Shown piece by piece: positions 31,004-39,300 of a DNA stretch of 54,168 nucleotides. Position 1 is the stretch's first letter, and the number at the start of each line of letters is the position of its first letter. Location: NCBI GenBank assembly GCA_903917735.1, contig CAIXBR010000118.1:1-54168 (forward strand), in the 5' to 3' direction. Below the pieces are notes generated by a model. The model had not been told where the DNA came from, did no database searches, and saw nothing but the letters and a program-made list of their open reading frames with translations. Source of the stretch: an uncultured Elusimicrobia bacterium (GTDB lineage Bacteria; Elusimicrobiota; Elusimicrobia; Elusimicrobiales; UBA9959). The position numbers were made by a program, and so were the translations under genes.

Positions 31004-32281
31004 ATGGGATGGCTGACTTGCGTTCCCTGTTCTTTTGACGGGTTTTTCTTTACTATCAGGCGGCTTTTTCCGGCGGCCGTAATGCTTTTCCTCGCCAGCG
31101 GCGCCTATGCCGGGGACGCGCTGGAGAAGGATATCAGCGCCGCCTTCAAGAGGGTGGCCAGGCTGGAACAGATGGCGGACGGGCGGGAATACTCGCTTAA
31201 GGTGGGTAAGGATGTGGTGACTGGTGGAAAGGACCTCTTTCTGCGCCGTAGAACGCCACGGGAGATCCTGGCCGGCGGGGTCAGCAGCGGCGGCGGGGAT
31301 TACGCCGCGGCTTTCTACTGGCTGCTGGACCACAAAGGGTACAAACCGCTTTTTATAGATTCGGTGGAACTTTCATTGTCTTCGCTGATGGACAAGTTCA
31401 GCGGCCGGGAGATGGTGGCCGTAAAGGACCCGGTTTCAGGCAAATGGACGCTGACCGACCCCGCCGCCGGTACAGTGATAAGCGGGGACTGGGACCCCGC
31501 TTCCAAAACTTTCAGGACGGGAGCCGGCAATTTCTGGATAGCCTACTCCGGCAGCCTGAAGGAATATCCCTGCAAGACGCCGGCCGGCCTGGGCACTTTC
31601 TACACCAGGGCGCTGGCCGCCGTGCCGCCCGCCGTCTGGAACAGCGAGGTGGTGCGCCTGCGGTTCACGGCCGAGTCCGCGCCGGCCGGCCGGCACGCCA
31701 ATCCTCACATGGGCGAGTTTCTGTCGGATTATTCCAGCATTTACGGCCGGTTCGCGCTGATCCCTAAAAGATACCTGAATGTGCACCTGCTGGCCGGGGA
31801 GGACGGCGCCGAGACTTCCTGTGGCGCACGGAGCGACGGCTCCCTGGAATGCCGGGTGGGCGGCGCCTCGGCCATGGGCCCGGAACTGTTCAAATGGATA
31901 GAGCGCCACGAGGTTGCAGCGCGTTTCGCAGACCTGCGCCCGGTTTCGGCGGAAACGCCGCCGGTTCCCGCGGGCGGCATGGAACAGACGAAACTCTTAA
32001 CTAAAGGGCCGCAGCCCGCGTTCAAGTTCTTCATGGACAACTCTTTGAAGAAAGCGGACGGGGGCTGGCTGAACCCGTATTTCCAGGCCTTCCGGGTAAT
32101 GCACGATTCCGGCAGAGGCACCCCGGTCTATTTCTACGATAATGGGCCCGGCCCGGAAAGCCAATGCGATCGGGCGGGCGGGAAAATTAATTGCCGCATA
32201 GGCCGCAATTCCGGCCTTGGGCCCGAGGTCTACAACCTTATTAAGGCCGCGGCCGCTTTTGGCGCCCGGGACGGGCAATAA
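31004..32281 (+). CDS. secreted transglutaminase-like protein, probably inactive, with two C-terminal Cys modules
   Basis: 425 residues. A hydrophobic segment (RRLFPAAVMLFLASGAYAG) gives export. Residues about 90-160 follow the transglutaminase-like pattern: GGVSSGGGDYAAAFYWLLDH where Cys is normally the nucleophile in G-x-C-x-D, and MVAVKDPVSGKWTLTDPAAG where the strand with His normally lies; Asp remains but Cys and His are missing. Two related modules end the protein (GSLECRVGGASAMGPELFKW and GKINCRIGRNSGLGPEVYNL). AGAGGAGAAAACG precedes ATG 31004. Fold assignment is by pattern; a non-enzymatic binding role is inferred. Confidence 0.68.
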   Translation: MGWLTCVPCSFDGFFFTIRRLFPAAVMLFLASGAYAGDALEKDISAAFKRVARLEQMADGREYSLKVGKDVVTGGKDLFLRRRTPREILAGGVSSGGGDYAAAFYWLLDHKGYKPLFIDSVELSLSSLMDKFSGREMVAVKDPVSGKWTLTDPAAGTVISGDWDPASKTFRTGAGNFWIAYSGSLKEYPCKTPAGLGTFYTRALAAVPPAVWNSEVVRLRFTAESAPAGRHANPHMGEFLSDYSSIYGRFALIPKRYLNVHLLAGEDGAETSCGARSDGSLECRVGGASAMGPELFKWIERHEVAARFADLRPVSAETPPVPAGGMEQTKLLTKGPQPAFKFFMDNSLKKADGGWLNPYFQAFRVMHDSGRGTPVYFYDNGPGPESQCDRAGGKINCRIGRNSGLGPEVYNLIKAAAAFGARDGQ

Positions 32282-32304
32282 GCGGCGATAAGGATACTGG
32301 TGAT

Positions 32305-32760
32305 ATGAAAGATTATTCCGACCTCAGGATGCATACAGCGGAGCATCTGCTGAACCAGACGGTGGTGCGCGTGCTGGGCTGCGGGCGGGCTTTCAGTTCG
32401 CACATAGAGAAAAAGAAATCCAAATGCGACTACCGGTTCCAGCGGGATCTGGCCGCTGAGGAAAGAATAGAGATAGAACGGCGGGTTAACGAGGCCATAA
32501 AGGCGAACCTGCCGGTGCGCGAGGATTTCGTTCCCAGAAGCGAGGCCGAAAAGAGTCTGGACCTCGGGCGTCTGCCCGAAGGTGCGGCTGGGGACACGCT
32601 GCGCGTGATACGCATAGGGGACTACGACGCCTGCCCGTGCATAGGCCCGCACGCGGCTTCCACGGCGGAGCTGGGGATTTTCAGGATAATTTCCACCGGC
32701 TTCGCCGACGGCGTGCTGCGCATCCGGTTCAAGCTGGACGCCCCGGCGGCGGGGCTTTAG
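32305..32760 (+). CDS. stand-alone AlaX-like aminoacyl-tRNA editing domain
   Basis: 151 residues. The zinc motif of the Thr/Ala-tRNA-synthetase second additional domain is complete: H10-T-A-E-H14 and C110-P-C112-I-G-P-H116. Stand-alone AlaX proteins hydrolyse mischarged Ser- or Gly-tRNA(Ala) in trans. The protein is shorter than most AlaX and lacks the N-terminal beta-barrel, so it is the minimal type. GATACTGGTGAT precedes ATG 32305. The stop codon overlaps a TAGAAT that could drive the next frame. Confidence 0.83.
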   Translation: MKDYSDLRMHTAEHLLNQTVVRVLGCGRAFSSHIEKKKSKCDYRFQRDLAAEERIEIERRVNEAIKANLPVREDFVPRSEAEKSLDLGRLPEGAAGDTLRVIRIGDYDACPCIGPHAASTAELGIFRIISTGFADGVLRIRFKLDAPAAGL

Positions 32761-32784
32761 AATAGCGCGCTGCGCCGCGAGGGT

Positions 32785-33105
32785 TTGTCCGACAAGCTTA
32801 AGGCGAAGTTAGGCTGGGAGGACATAGATATACCCGGAGAAACGGAGTTCTCGGAGAAGTATTACCTGTCCGGCAAGGACAAGGAAGCGGTGCTGGCCTT
32901 CTGGACACCGGAGCGGATAGCCAGGTTTAAGCCTGCGCACGGAGGGACCATGGAGGCCAACGGAAAATACCTGGCCCTTTATAAATTCTCAGTAAAAATA
33001 GACGGCAAGACTTATCCCGCATTTATAGAAGATGCGAAGGCCGTGGCCGCCGGGTTCGCCGGCGGCCTTTTTATCAGTAGCTTGAAGTTTTCTCGAACTC
33101 CCTGA
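32785..33105 (+). CDS. C-terminal part of an unrecognised cytosolic protein (possibly N-truncated)
   Basis: 106 residues from a TTG start; coding character continues a few codons upstream (LRREG), with no better start. The visible part, LGWEDIDIPGETEFSEKYYL, SGKDKEAVLAFWTPERIARF and YLALYKFSVKIDGKTYPAFI, reads like the last third of longer proteins with a D-I-x-x-x-x-F-x-x-x-Y core, so N-terminal loss is likely. The frame ends beyond the terminator at 33045-33072 and overlaps the 3' end of the convergent deaminase gene; the last 12 residues are therefore suspect. Confidence 0.5.
   Translation: MSDKLKAKLGWEDIDIPGETEFSEKYYLSGKDKEAVLAFWTPERIARFKPAHGGTMEANGKYLALYKFSVKIDGKTYPAFIEDAKAVAAGFAGGLFISSLKFSRTP
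33045..33072 (+). terminator. intrinsic terminator
   Basis: GGCCGCCGG/CCGGCGGCC (9 bp) with loop GTTCG and T5; lies inside the 3' end of the 32785 frame and next to the deaminase stop. Confidence 0.88.
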
Positions 33106-34579
33106 ATTGGCCGGTCAATTTTGCCAGCAGCGCCTTTTTGTCCGGGTCGGACGCGAACGAGGTGCTGATGGAATTGAACGCCATCTGCTTGAATTCGGCG
33201 TAGGTGATGTCCGACTGCTCCACCGCGACTTCGCACTCGTGGTCTATATCGATTCCGAAAATACCCTCATCGTCGGTGCTCAGGCTCACGGGCAGGCCCA
33301 GGCGCAGATAATTCAGGAACGGATGTTCCGGGATGGAGGCCACGTCGGTCAGCCGCAGGTTGCTGGACAGGTTGATCTCTACCGGCTCATGGATCTTCGC
33401 CGCGTATTCCAGGGCTACCGGGTCTTTAGCGAGGTTCACGCCGTGGCCTAGGCGCTCGGCTCCCATTATCATGGCGTCGCGGGGATTGCGCACATCGCCT
33501 ATTTCCCCGGCGTGCATGGTGCGGTGCAGATTAATCTTGCCGGAAATATCCCCCTGCAGCACTTCCCCGTAGAGAAGCTGCCCGGCTTCCAGGGCGGGGA
33601 ATTTCTCCTCGTTATCCAGGAAATCTATCCCCACGGTGTATGTGGAGGGGGGTATGGCAGAAAAACCCTCAAAGTCTTTCTGCAGCGCCGCCAGGTCCCG
33701 GCTCCTGGCGAAAGAATTATTAAGTCTTATCACCAGTCCTGTCTTTTCTTCCAGCACGGCGATGCGGCTGAGCATCCTGGGCGTAGCCATGTCGGTAAAT
33801 TCTACATAGCTGACCCCTTCCGCGGCCGCTTTTTTCGCGAAAGCCATAAGGACTTCCGGGAAATGGCTTACCTTCTTTTTGTTATCGTAGATGGCAAAAT
33901 CTATAAATTCGAACACGCCATTGAAACGCGGGAACGGCTGCTTCCCTGGCGGCAGGAAGAGCAGGGAGGTGAAGCGCTCCTGGTCGGGCCCGGATAAAGA
34001 CAGAAAATCCGCGCTGGCGGGCAGTTTTCTAAGCCAGGCCTCCTCTTCCGGATAAAGGGTCACGTTCCCCGAAGATTCCCGGATGTCCTGGAACACGGCG
34101 GTCATGTCCAGCACCGGGTCCAGTTCTTTCAGCAGAGAGACCGCCGTGGCCCTGTCCATAGTGCCGGACGAATGAATATGCAGCATCCCGCCCTTGGGGA
34201 CTTTTTCGCAGAATTGCGCCGCCTTATCCGCGGAACGCATCTTGTCCAGGTCTATGACCGAATTCTGTTTCGCCTGGTCTTTGGCTTTCTGTATCCTCAG
34301 CGCCTGGCTGTTCTTTAGGTCGGCTAGGTCCTGCGGTGAAAAGGCCAGGTCGCCGGATAAGGTGAGGGCCTTCTCCCATTCCGCCCGTGTAATGGCACGG
34401 TCTTTCAGTTCCGGGATATCGGTCCTCTGCACCTGGCGCAGGAGCATATCCTGCGCTTTCTTATATAGCTGCCATTGGGCGTTCAGTTTGTCTTCAAGGC
34501 CGGGGGCCGCCTGTACGGTGGAAGCCGCCAGGACTCCGGAGAGAAGTACTAACGCGATTAAAGCTTTCCTGAAATTCAT
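33074..34579 (-). CDS. secreted adenosine deaminase-family hydrolase
   Basis: 501 residues with signal peptide (KALIALVLLSGVLAASTVQA). The metal-dependent deaminase motifs are in order: MLHIHSSGT (HxH) near 143, NLHRTMHAGE near 350, RLGHGVNLA near 376, INLSSNLRLTD near 400 and SLSTDDEGIFGI near 433. Adenosine deaminases convert adenosine to inosine; this long secreted form resembles the ADGF/CECR1 group in size and export. Extracellular nucleoside salvage is the likely role. The substrate could also be another purine. Confidence 0.87.
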   Translation of the reverse strand: MNFRKALIALVLLSGVLAASTVQAAPGLEDKLNAQWQLYKKAQDMLLRQVQRTDIPELKDRAITRAEWEKALTLSGDLAFSPQDLADLKNSQALRIQKAKDQAKQNSVIDLDKMRSADKAAQFCEKVPKGGMLHIHSSGTMDRATAVSLLKELDPVLDMTAVFQDIRESSGNVTLYPEEEAWLRKLPASADFLSLSGPDQERFTSLLFLPPGKQPFPRFNGVFEFIDFAIYDNKKKVSHFPEVLMAFAKKAAAEGVSYVEFTDMATPRMLSRIAVLEEKTGLVIRLNNSFARSRDLAALQKDFEGFSAIPPSTYTVGIDFLDNEEKFPALEAGQLLYGEVLQGDISGKINLHRTMHAGEIGDVRNPRDAMIMGAERLGHGVNLAKDPVALEYAAKIHEPVEINLSSNLRLTDVASIPEHPFLNYLRLGLPVSLSTDDEGIFGIDIDHECEVAVEQSDITYAEFKQMAFNSISTSFASDPDKKALLAKLTGQFREFEKTSSY

Positions 34580-34670
34580 GGTTATTGCCTGCCTTTTAGT
34601 ATTATGCGGAGCCGCCCCGCGGCGTCTATGTTCAAGTTTATCAGTTTCTCTCTTCCGCTTCCACTTCAGG

Positions 34671-34691
34671 GAAAAACGGCAGGGGCCTTTT
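34671..34691. terminator. A/T-flanked hairpin next to a promoter
   Basis: AAAA-CGGC-AGG-GGCC-TTTT, ending three bases before TAGAAT (34694). Confidence 0.5.
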
Positions 34692-34693
34692 GC

Positions 34694-34699
34694 TAGAAT
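34694..34699 (+). promoter_or_regulatory. -10 element of the 34720 gene
   Basis: TAGAAT with the expected start near 34706, leaving GAGGAG (34705-34710) as ribosome-binding site for ATG 34720 and excluding the in-frame GTG 34702. Confidence 0.55.
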
Positions 34700-34719
34700 A
34701 GGTGAGGAGAAAAACTCAT

Positions 34720-35670
34720 ATGAAACAATTTTTATTTTCCGCGGTAATGCTCTTAGGCGCGGCGGGCGTTTCTTCCGGCCAGGAACCGGCCGTTTCCGGT
34801 ACAGCCCCGACGGTAGCGGCTCAGTCCGCGGATGCCGCTGCGGCCGACAAGGTGCAGGCCAACGTCAAAGAGGCTTTTGTGCGGCAGAGGGCCGCCGGCC
34901 GCCCGGCGCAAGCCGACGCGGCGGCCATAGAGGCGTGGCTAAGGCTTGAGATGCGGTCGAATGTGGAAAACCTCCGTTTCGGCAGCCGCTGGCGCCCTTA
35001 TCCCGCGGACTCGGCTTTCAGAAGCAGGGCAAAGCTGACCGCGCAGGCCCTGGAGGCTCGCGTGGCCGGGCTGGGACCGGTGCGCACCTGGGCCTGTTCC
35101 TATAATAAAAAAGCTTCGCTCCTGATGAACGGGGCCATCGGACCGCTGATCTCCGAAGCTAACGCCAAGCTTTACACCAGGCCGGCCGTGCCGCCGTATA
35201 CCGAGGCGGAGAAGGCCTACGTCTCGGGGCCGGTCCCTCCTGTCGCGGAGGAAGAGCCGGCCGCGGATGAAAGTTCTGCGGGCTGGCTTGACCTGGCCGC
35301 GGCCCGCGCCGTGCGGGGCCTGGCGGATAAGATGAGGAGCGGCAGCGCTTCAGCGGAGCAGGGGAAGGATCCCAAACAGCCGCTTAGCCCGGACCCCGCG
35401 CTGGTGCGCGAGGCTGTACGGCTATGGCGGCTGGCCGCCGCCCTAGAGAACGGGGGGCCGGCGCCGAAGAAATTATCCGCGGCTAAACTGAACGCCGCCG
35501 CCGCCCTTGTCGCCGACAATATATCAAAAAAATACGGCACCTCCGATCCAAAAGAGCTGCAGGGCTGCGGCTTTGACGATTATGTCGCCGGCCAGATAGG
35601 GAAGGCGGCCAAAAGTCTTCTTGGCAGATCAAAAGCCGGAGTCTCAGCGCGCCGAAAGCCGAAGAAATAG
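34720..35670 (+). CDS. secreted Ala-rich protein of unknown function
   Basis: 316 residues. Signal peptide MKQFLFSAVMLLGAAGVSSG. The mature protein is helical and Ala/Lys-rich, with WLRLEMRSNVENLRFGSRW, a Pro/Glu-rich linker (PVPPVAEEEPAADESS) near 175 and a basic C-terminus (RSKAGVSARRKPKK). Two cysteines only (TWACSYNK, QGCGFDDY). No family recognised. Confidence 0.68.
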   Translation: MKQFLFSAVMLLGAAGVSSGQEPAVSGTAPTVAAQSADAAAADKVQANVKEAFVRQRAAGRPAQADAAAIEAWLRLEMRSNVENLRFGSRWRPYPADSAFRSRAKLTAQALEARVAGLGPVRTWACSYNKKASLLMNGAIGPLISEANAKLYTRPAVPPYTEAEKAYVSGPVPPVAEEEPAADESSAGWLDLAAARAVRGLADKMRSGSASAEQGKDPKQPLSPDPALVREAVRLWRLAAALENGGPAPKKLSAAKLNAAAALVADNISKKYGTSDPKELQGCGFDDYVAGQIGKAAKSLLGRSKAGVSARRKPKK

Positions 35671-35773
35671 CGGCGAAAGGCGGCGGCGCGGCCGGCAAGG
35701 CCGGCTTGACTGCCAGGCAGATCCGGCCGTAAATAGTTTTTTGTTTTGGTGGGGAATTTAGTATTCTGAAAAT

Positions 35774-36928
35774 ATGCTCAAAGACTTTTTAAAGAACACC
35801 AGGGAAGACCTGCATAGGATACCGGAGACAGCGCTGGAGGAATTCAAGACCGCCGCGTATATCAGGGAGTTCCTGGACAAGAACGGCGTAAGTTACGCCG
35901 CCATCGGGACCAGCACTGTCGCCTGGTTCAGGGGTGAAGAGGACGTCTGGACGGCTTTCCGGGCGGACATAGACGCGCTCCCGATGGCGGAGGAGAGCGG
36001 CTGCGCCGCCAGGTCTGAACACCCCGGCAAAATGCACGCCTGCGGCCACGACGGGCATACCGCCAACCTGCTTTACCTGGCGAAGAGGCTTAAAGAGCGC
36101 CTGGCCGGCGGGCTTAAGCTGCTCAGATCGGTCATGCTGATATTCCAGGCCGCGGAGGAGAATGTAGGCGGCGCCCAGACCCTGGCGGAGCACGAGTTTT
36201 TCGCCTCCAGGAAAATAGACGGCATCTTCGCCCTGCACGTAAATCCCGAAATGAACGAGGGGACGGCCGGCAGCTCGCCCGGCGCGATGAGCTACCAGAG
36301 CTGCGGGCTGGACCTGGAGATAACCGGGAAGGCCTGCCACGGCGCCCAGCCGTTCAAGGGGATAGACGTGATCCTTGTAGGGGCCAAGCTGGTGGAGGCG
36401 TACCAGTCCATAGTTTCCAGGAACGTCCGGCCTGAAGAGCCGGTGGTGCTGACCATCGGTAGTTTCCACGCCGGCGTTACGCGCAACATCATCCCGGAAA
36501 CCGCCAAACTGCTGGGCACGATAAGGGTCGTTAACAAGGACTTGCTGGACCTTATCCGGACCAGGCTGGAGGCCATAAACCGCGGCTTTGAGGTTTCTTA
36601 CGGCGTGAGCATAAAAATGGACTTCGTTCCTTTCTACCCGGCCATATTCAATTCCCGGCGGCTTTACGGCCTGTTCCTGGACGCCGCCAGGGACGCCGGC
36701 GCGGCGGTGCAGGAGGGGGTGAAGCTGGCCGGCTCCGAGGATTTTTCTTATTATACCAGGAAGGGCGCGGAGGGGCTTTATTTCCTGCTTGGCGTCAGGA
36801 ACGAGGCAAAAGGTTTTGTCCATCCCATACACAGCCCTAAATTCGATTTCGACCCGGAAGCCCTGCAGACCGGCAATGACATCTTCTGGAACATCCTGAA
36901 GAAAATGGGGGTTTTCGGGGCGGAATAA
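35774..36928 (+). CDS. M20-family amidohydrolase (aminoacylase/IAA-amino-acid hydrolase type)
   Basis: 384 residues. Metal motif HACGHDGHTANLL with Cys90 and His92, AAEENVGGAQ with Glu128-Glu129, and the dimerisation domain between about 175 and 290 (GKACHGAQPFKGIDVI). Family members deacylate N-acyl amino acids or split amide conjugates such as hippurate. Cytosolic. TAGTAT (35759-35764) lies 9 nt before ATG 35774, and no Shine-Dalgarno is present. Confidence 0.9.
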   Translation: MLKDFLKNTREDLHRIPETALEEFKTAAYIREFLDKNGVSYAAIGTSTVAWFRGEEDVWTAFRADIDALPMAEESGCAARSEHPGKMHACGHDGHTANLLYLAKRLKERLAGGLKLLRSVMLIFQAAEENVGGAQTLAEHEFFASRKIDGIFALHVNPEMNEGTAGSSPGAMSYQSCGLDLEITGKACHGAQPFKGIDVILVGAKLVEAYQSIVSRNVRPEEPVVLTIGSFHAGVTRNIIPETAKLLGTIRVVNKDLLDLIRTRLEAINRGFEVSYGVSIKMDFVPFYPAIFNSRRLYGLFLDAARDAGAAVQEGVKLAGSEDFSYYTRKGAEGLYFLLGVRNEAKGFVHPIHSPKFDFDPEALQTGNDIFWNILKKMGVFGAE

Positions 36929-36976
36929 AAAAGGGAAATGAAAAAAGCAGCAGGGACAGGTCATAGAGCTTGTTCA

Positions 36977-37151
36977 GATAGATCCCAGCGCCGGCCGAGA
37001 AAAAGTCTTTCATATGCGCGCGGTCTCTTCCCAGGCGGCGTTGACCCGGAGCTGTTCTTCCGGGCTGAATCGGCGTAACTTCAATAATTTTGGCGCCCGG
37101 TTTTCTACCGATGGCGCGCCACTGGGCAAATGAGAGCGGGGGTCCAGACAT
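36977..37151 (-). pseudogene. frameshifted fragment of an unrecognised gene
   Basis: On the minus strand ATG 37151 reads MSGPPLSFAQWRAIGRKPGA then KIIEV; a frame change gives KLRRFSPEEQLRVNAAWEET and ARI before a stop. The joined text has good coding character, but I do not recognise the protein. It lies directly downstream of the terminator of the first RRM gene. Confidence 0.42.
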
Positions 37152-37155
37152 CCAA

Positions 37156-37195
37156 TAAAAAACCGCCGGCCTTTTGAGGGGCCGGCGGTTTAAAA
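37156..37195 (-). terminator. intrinsic terminator of RRM gene 1
   Basis: AACCGCCGGCC/GGCCGGCGGTT around TTTTGAG, flanked by A/T tracts; nearly identical to the one at 37799-37836. Confidence 0.9.
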
Positions 37196-37212
37196 CCGTT
37201 AAAGGATTTTGA

Positions 37213-37554
37213 TTACCACTTGTTGCCGCCGCCGTAGCCGCCGCGGTCTCCACCGCGACCACCACCGCCGCGACCGCCGCGATCGCCACCGCCGCTGCTG
37301 CGGGCTTCCATCGGGCGAGCTTCGTTAATGGTCAGCTTGCGGCCGCCGAAATCGGAGCCGTTCAGCTTCTCCATGGCAGTGGCAGCTTCCGCGTCATTCG
37401 GCATCTCGATGAAGCCGAAACCGCGGGACTGGCCGGACTCCCTGTCCGTGATCAGCTTGGCGCTGGTAACCGCACCGTAAGTGGCGAACAGGGTGTTCAT
37501 CTCGGCTTCGGTGGTTGAAAAGGGCAGACCGCCCACGTATATTCTCTTGCTCAT
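37213..37554 (-). CDS. RRM-domain Gly-rich RNA-binding protein, copy 1
   Basis: 113 residues. One RNA-recognition motif (about 2-80): RNP2 RIYVGGLPF and RNP1 SRGFGFIEM, followed by a Gly/Arg-rich tail (GGGDRGGRGGGG...NKW). Bacterial Gly-rich RRM proteins are often cold-induced RNA chaperones. AAGGAGAA precedes ATG 37554 after a long leader shared with copy 2. Differs from copy 2 mostly in the tail and a few RRM residues, so the duplication is recent or under strong constraint. Confidence 0.93.
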   Translation of the reverse strand: MSKRIYVGGLPFSTTEAEMNTLFATYGAVTSAKLITDRESGQSRGFGFIEMPNDAEAATAMEKLNGSDFGGRKLTINEARPMEARSSGGGDRGGRGGGGRGGDRGGYGGGNKW

Positions 37555-37720
37555 TGTGTTATTCTCCTTGCAACTATTACCTGACTCAACTCTCTTCGCT
37601 CTATCTTTTCCTAAATGTTGCTCGGTAGAATAGGCTTAAAAAACTTGAGTTCTGGTTTGACTACTCTTATAGTATGACATTATTCCGTCAAAAGGTATAT
37701 AGGTCTTAAGCCTAAATCCG
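37555..37720 (-). promoter_or_regulatory. conserved long 5' leader and promoter of RRM copy 1
   Basis: About 150 nt upstream of ATG 37554 are nearly the same as upstream of copy 2. The GTTGC overlapping the ribosome-binding region (plus-strand GCAAC 37570-37574) can pair with GCAAC (plus-strand GTTGC 37617-37621). TTGAGT (37584-37589) can pair with ACTCAA (37645-37650). These two pairings cross each other. TATAAG near 37665-37670 is the likely -10, giving a leader of roughly 100 nt. Confidence 0.65.
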
Positions 37721-37798
37721 TATAGGTACTATGGGCCGTCCGGTTTAAGGCCATTTCACGGGATAACGCTAAAAATTTATCCTTGGGCGGGATGGCCA

Positions 37799-37836
37799 AT
37801 AAAAACCGCCGGCCTTTTGAGGGGCCGGCGGTTAAA
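37799..37836 (-). terminator. intrinsic terminator of RRM gene 2
   Basis: Same stem, loop and flanks as 37156-37195; part of the duplicated unit. Confidence 0.9.
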
Positions 37837-37855
37837 ACCGTTAAAGGATTTTAGA

Positions 37856-38194
37856 TTACCACTTGTTGTCGCCGTAGCCGCCGCCGCCGCGTCCGCCGCG
37901 ATCGCCGCCGCGTCCACCGCGGTCACCGCCGCCGGTGCTGCGGGCTTCCATGGGGCGGGCTTCGTTGATGGTCAGCTTGCGGCCGCCGAAATCGGAGCCG
38001 TTCAGCTTTTCCATCGCAGTGGCAGCTTCCGCGTCATTCGGCATCTCAACGAAGCCGAAACCGCGGGACTGGCCGCTGAACTTATCGGTGATCAGCTTGG
38101 CGCTGGTAACCTGGCCATAGGTCGCGAAAAGGGTGTTCATTTCCTCTTCGGTCGTTTTGAAGGGCAGTCCGCCCACGTATATTCTCTTGCTCAT
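37856..38194 (-). CDS. RRM-domain Gly-rich RNA-binding protein, copy 2
   Basis: 112 residues. RRM with RNP2 RIYVGGLPF and RNP1 SRGFGFVEM, then a Gly/Arg tail ending GGGYGDNKW. Start ATG 38194 follows AAGGAGAA as in copy 1; a longer open frame to 38281 lies in the leader. Each copy has its own promoter, leader and terminator, so they are separate transcription units, perhaps with different thresholds of autoregulation. Confidence 0.93.
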   Translation of the reverse strand: MSKRIYVGGLPFKTTEEEMNTLFATYGQVTSAKLITDKFSGQSRGFGFVEMPNDAEAATAMEKLNGSDFGGRKLTINEARPMEARSTGGGDRGGRGGDRGGRGGGGYGDNKW

Positions 38195-38345
38195 TGTATT
38201 ATTCTCCTTGCAACTTTCATTACCCGACTCAACTCTCTCTGCTCTATCTTTCCGGTTGTTGCTTGGAGGAATAGGCTTCAAAAACTTGAGTTCTGGTTTG
38301 ACTACCTATATAGTATGACATTATTTTAGTGAAAGGTATATAGGG
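38195..38345 (-). promoter_or_regulatory. conserved long 5' leader and promoter of RRM copy 2
   Basis: Same elements as copy 1: plus-strand GCAAC 38210-38214 with GTTGC 38258-38262, and ACTCAA 38227-38232 with TTGAGT 38286-38291. The pairing segments are retained although bases between them differ (for example 38246-38257), which supports RNA structure. TATATA near 38310-38316 is the likely -10. Confidence 0.65.
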
Positions 38346-38435
38346 AAGAAAAGAAACGGCGGTTTTCCGGGTTAAATTGACAATGGGCGGGTAAACTGGT
38401 AAATTTAGTTTTAGCCTTTAAAGTATGGAGAGTTT

Positions 38436-39149
38436 ATGAAAAAGATAATGTTCCTTTCCGTTTTCGCCCTATTCCCGGCCGTGCTGAACGCGCAGACCAC
38501 GGCACTTTCTCAATTAAGCGGCATTCAGGCGGCGCCCGGTATTTCCCAAGCTGTCATCCCCGGGGTGCCGGCGGCAACCCCGGACAAGGGCACGCTTATG
38601 CTGCTGGACCCGCGCACCGGGGTGGTGCAAGTCGTTATCCCCGTAGGCGGCGGGTTCATTTACGCTTCCACCGGGCAGTTCGTGCCGGCCGTCTATAATG
38701 GCCACGGCTATATACTTTCCACCGGGCAATACCTGCCCGTAGTCGGCGGCAGCCGGGCGGCCGCGGGTATCGCCGGCAAATGGCTGGGCTGGGGCGAATG
38801 GACCTACCAGGGCTCCGGGACTCACTGCGATATGAGCATGGAGTTCGAGGAAGGGGCTGATTATCTTTTCCGCAAGGGCGGGTATTTTGACTGCTCTGTT
38901 GTCGGCCTTGAAGTTGAGCCGGCGCGGTTCGTTAAAAAGGGTACGCAGCTGCTGACCGAGGATGGGCAGGCGGCCGGCTCCTATGAGAACAACGTGATCA
39001 TCCTTAACGAGGCGTACAGCGACACCGTAGGCATAACCACTACCATCAAGGTGGACGGCCTGCATTTTGACTATTCCGAGATCTGGCATCAAAAAGACGG
39101 CTCCGAGCTGTATAACATACAGGGGCGCCTGTTCACCGGGGGAAGGTGA
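38436..39149 (+). CDS. secreted protein of unknown function
   Basis: 237 residues. Signal peptide MKKIMFLSVFALFPAVLNAQ. A region with two similar units follows (GGGFIYASTGQFVPAVYNGH and GYILSTGQYLPVVGGSR), then a beta-rich domain GKWLGWGEWTYQGSGTHCDM, SMEFEEGADYLFRKGGYFDC to the end, with the shape of a small lipocalin-like or calycin barrel. Two cysteines may pair. GGAGAG precedes ATG 38436. No family recognised. Confidence 0.7.
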   Translation: MKKIMFLSVFALFPAVLNAQTTALSQLSGIQAAPGISQAVIPGVPAATPDKGTLMLLDPRTGVVQVVIPVGGGFIYASTGQFVPAVYNGHGYILSTGQYLPVVGGSRAAAGIAGKWLGWGEWTYQGSGTHCDMSMEFEEGADYLFRKGGYFDCSVVGLEVEPARFVKKGTQLLTEDGQAAGSYENNVIILNEAYSDTVGITTTIKVDGLHFDYSEIWHQKDGSELYNIQGRLFTGGR

Positions 39150-39176
39150 AAACACCAGGCTTTTCTGCCGCGATGG

Positions 39177-39206
39177 AACCGCCGGGCAATCCCGGCGGTT
39201 CTGTTT
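39177..39206 (+). terminator. intrinsic terminator
   Basis: GAACCGCCGGG-CAAT-CCCGGCGGTTC then TGTTTT. Confidence 0.88.
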
Positions 39207-39300
39207 TGACGGAAAAAAGGCGCCGATCAGCGATAGGGTTTGCCACCGGCGGATAATTGTCGCATAATATACAGCAATGCGGGGTTCGGCAGGAGGCAAA

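Noticed and set aside
29903..31333. Long minus-strand frame across the hydrolase gene and its flanks
   Set aside because: Crosses promoters and two plus-strand genes with clear motifs; composition is shadow-like.
37624..37629. Plus-strand TAGAAT inside the RRM leader
   Set aside because: It matches the local -10 hexamer, but the second leader copy has GGAATA there, and no plus-strand gene follows.
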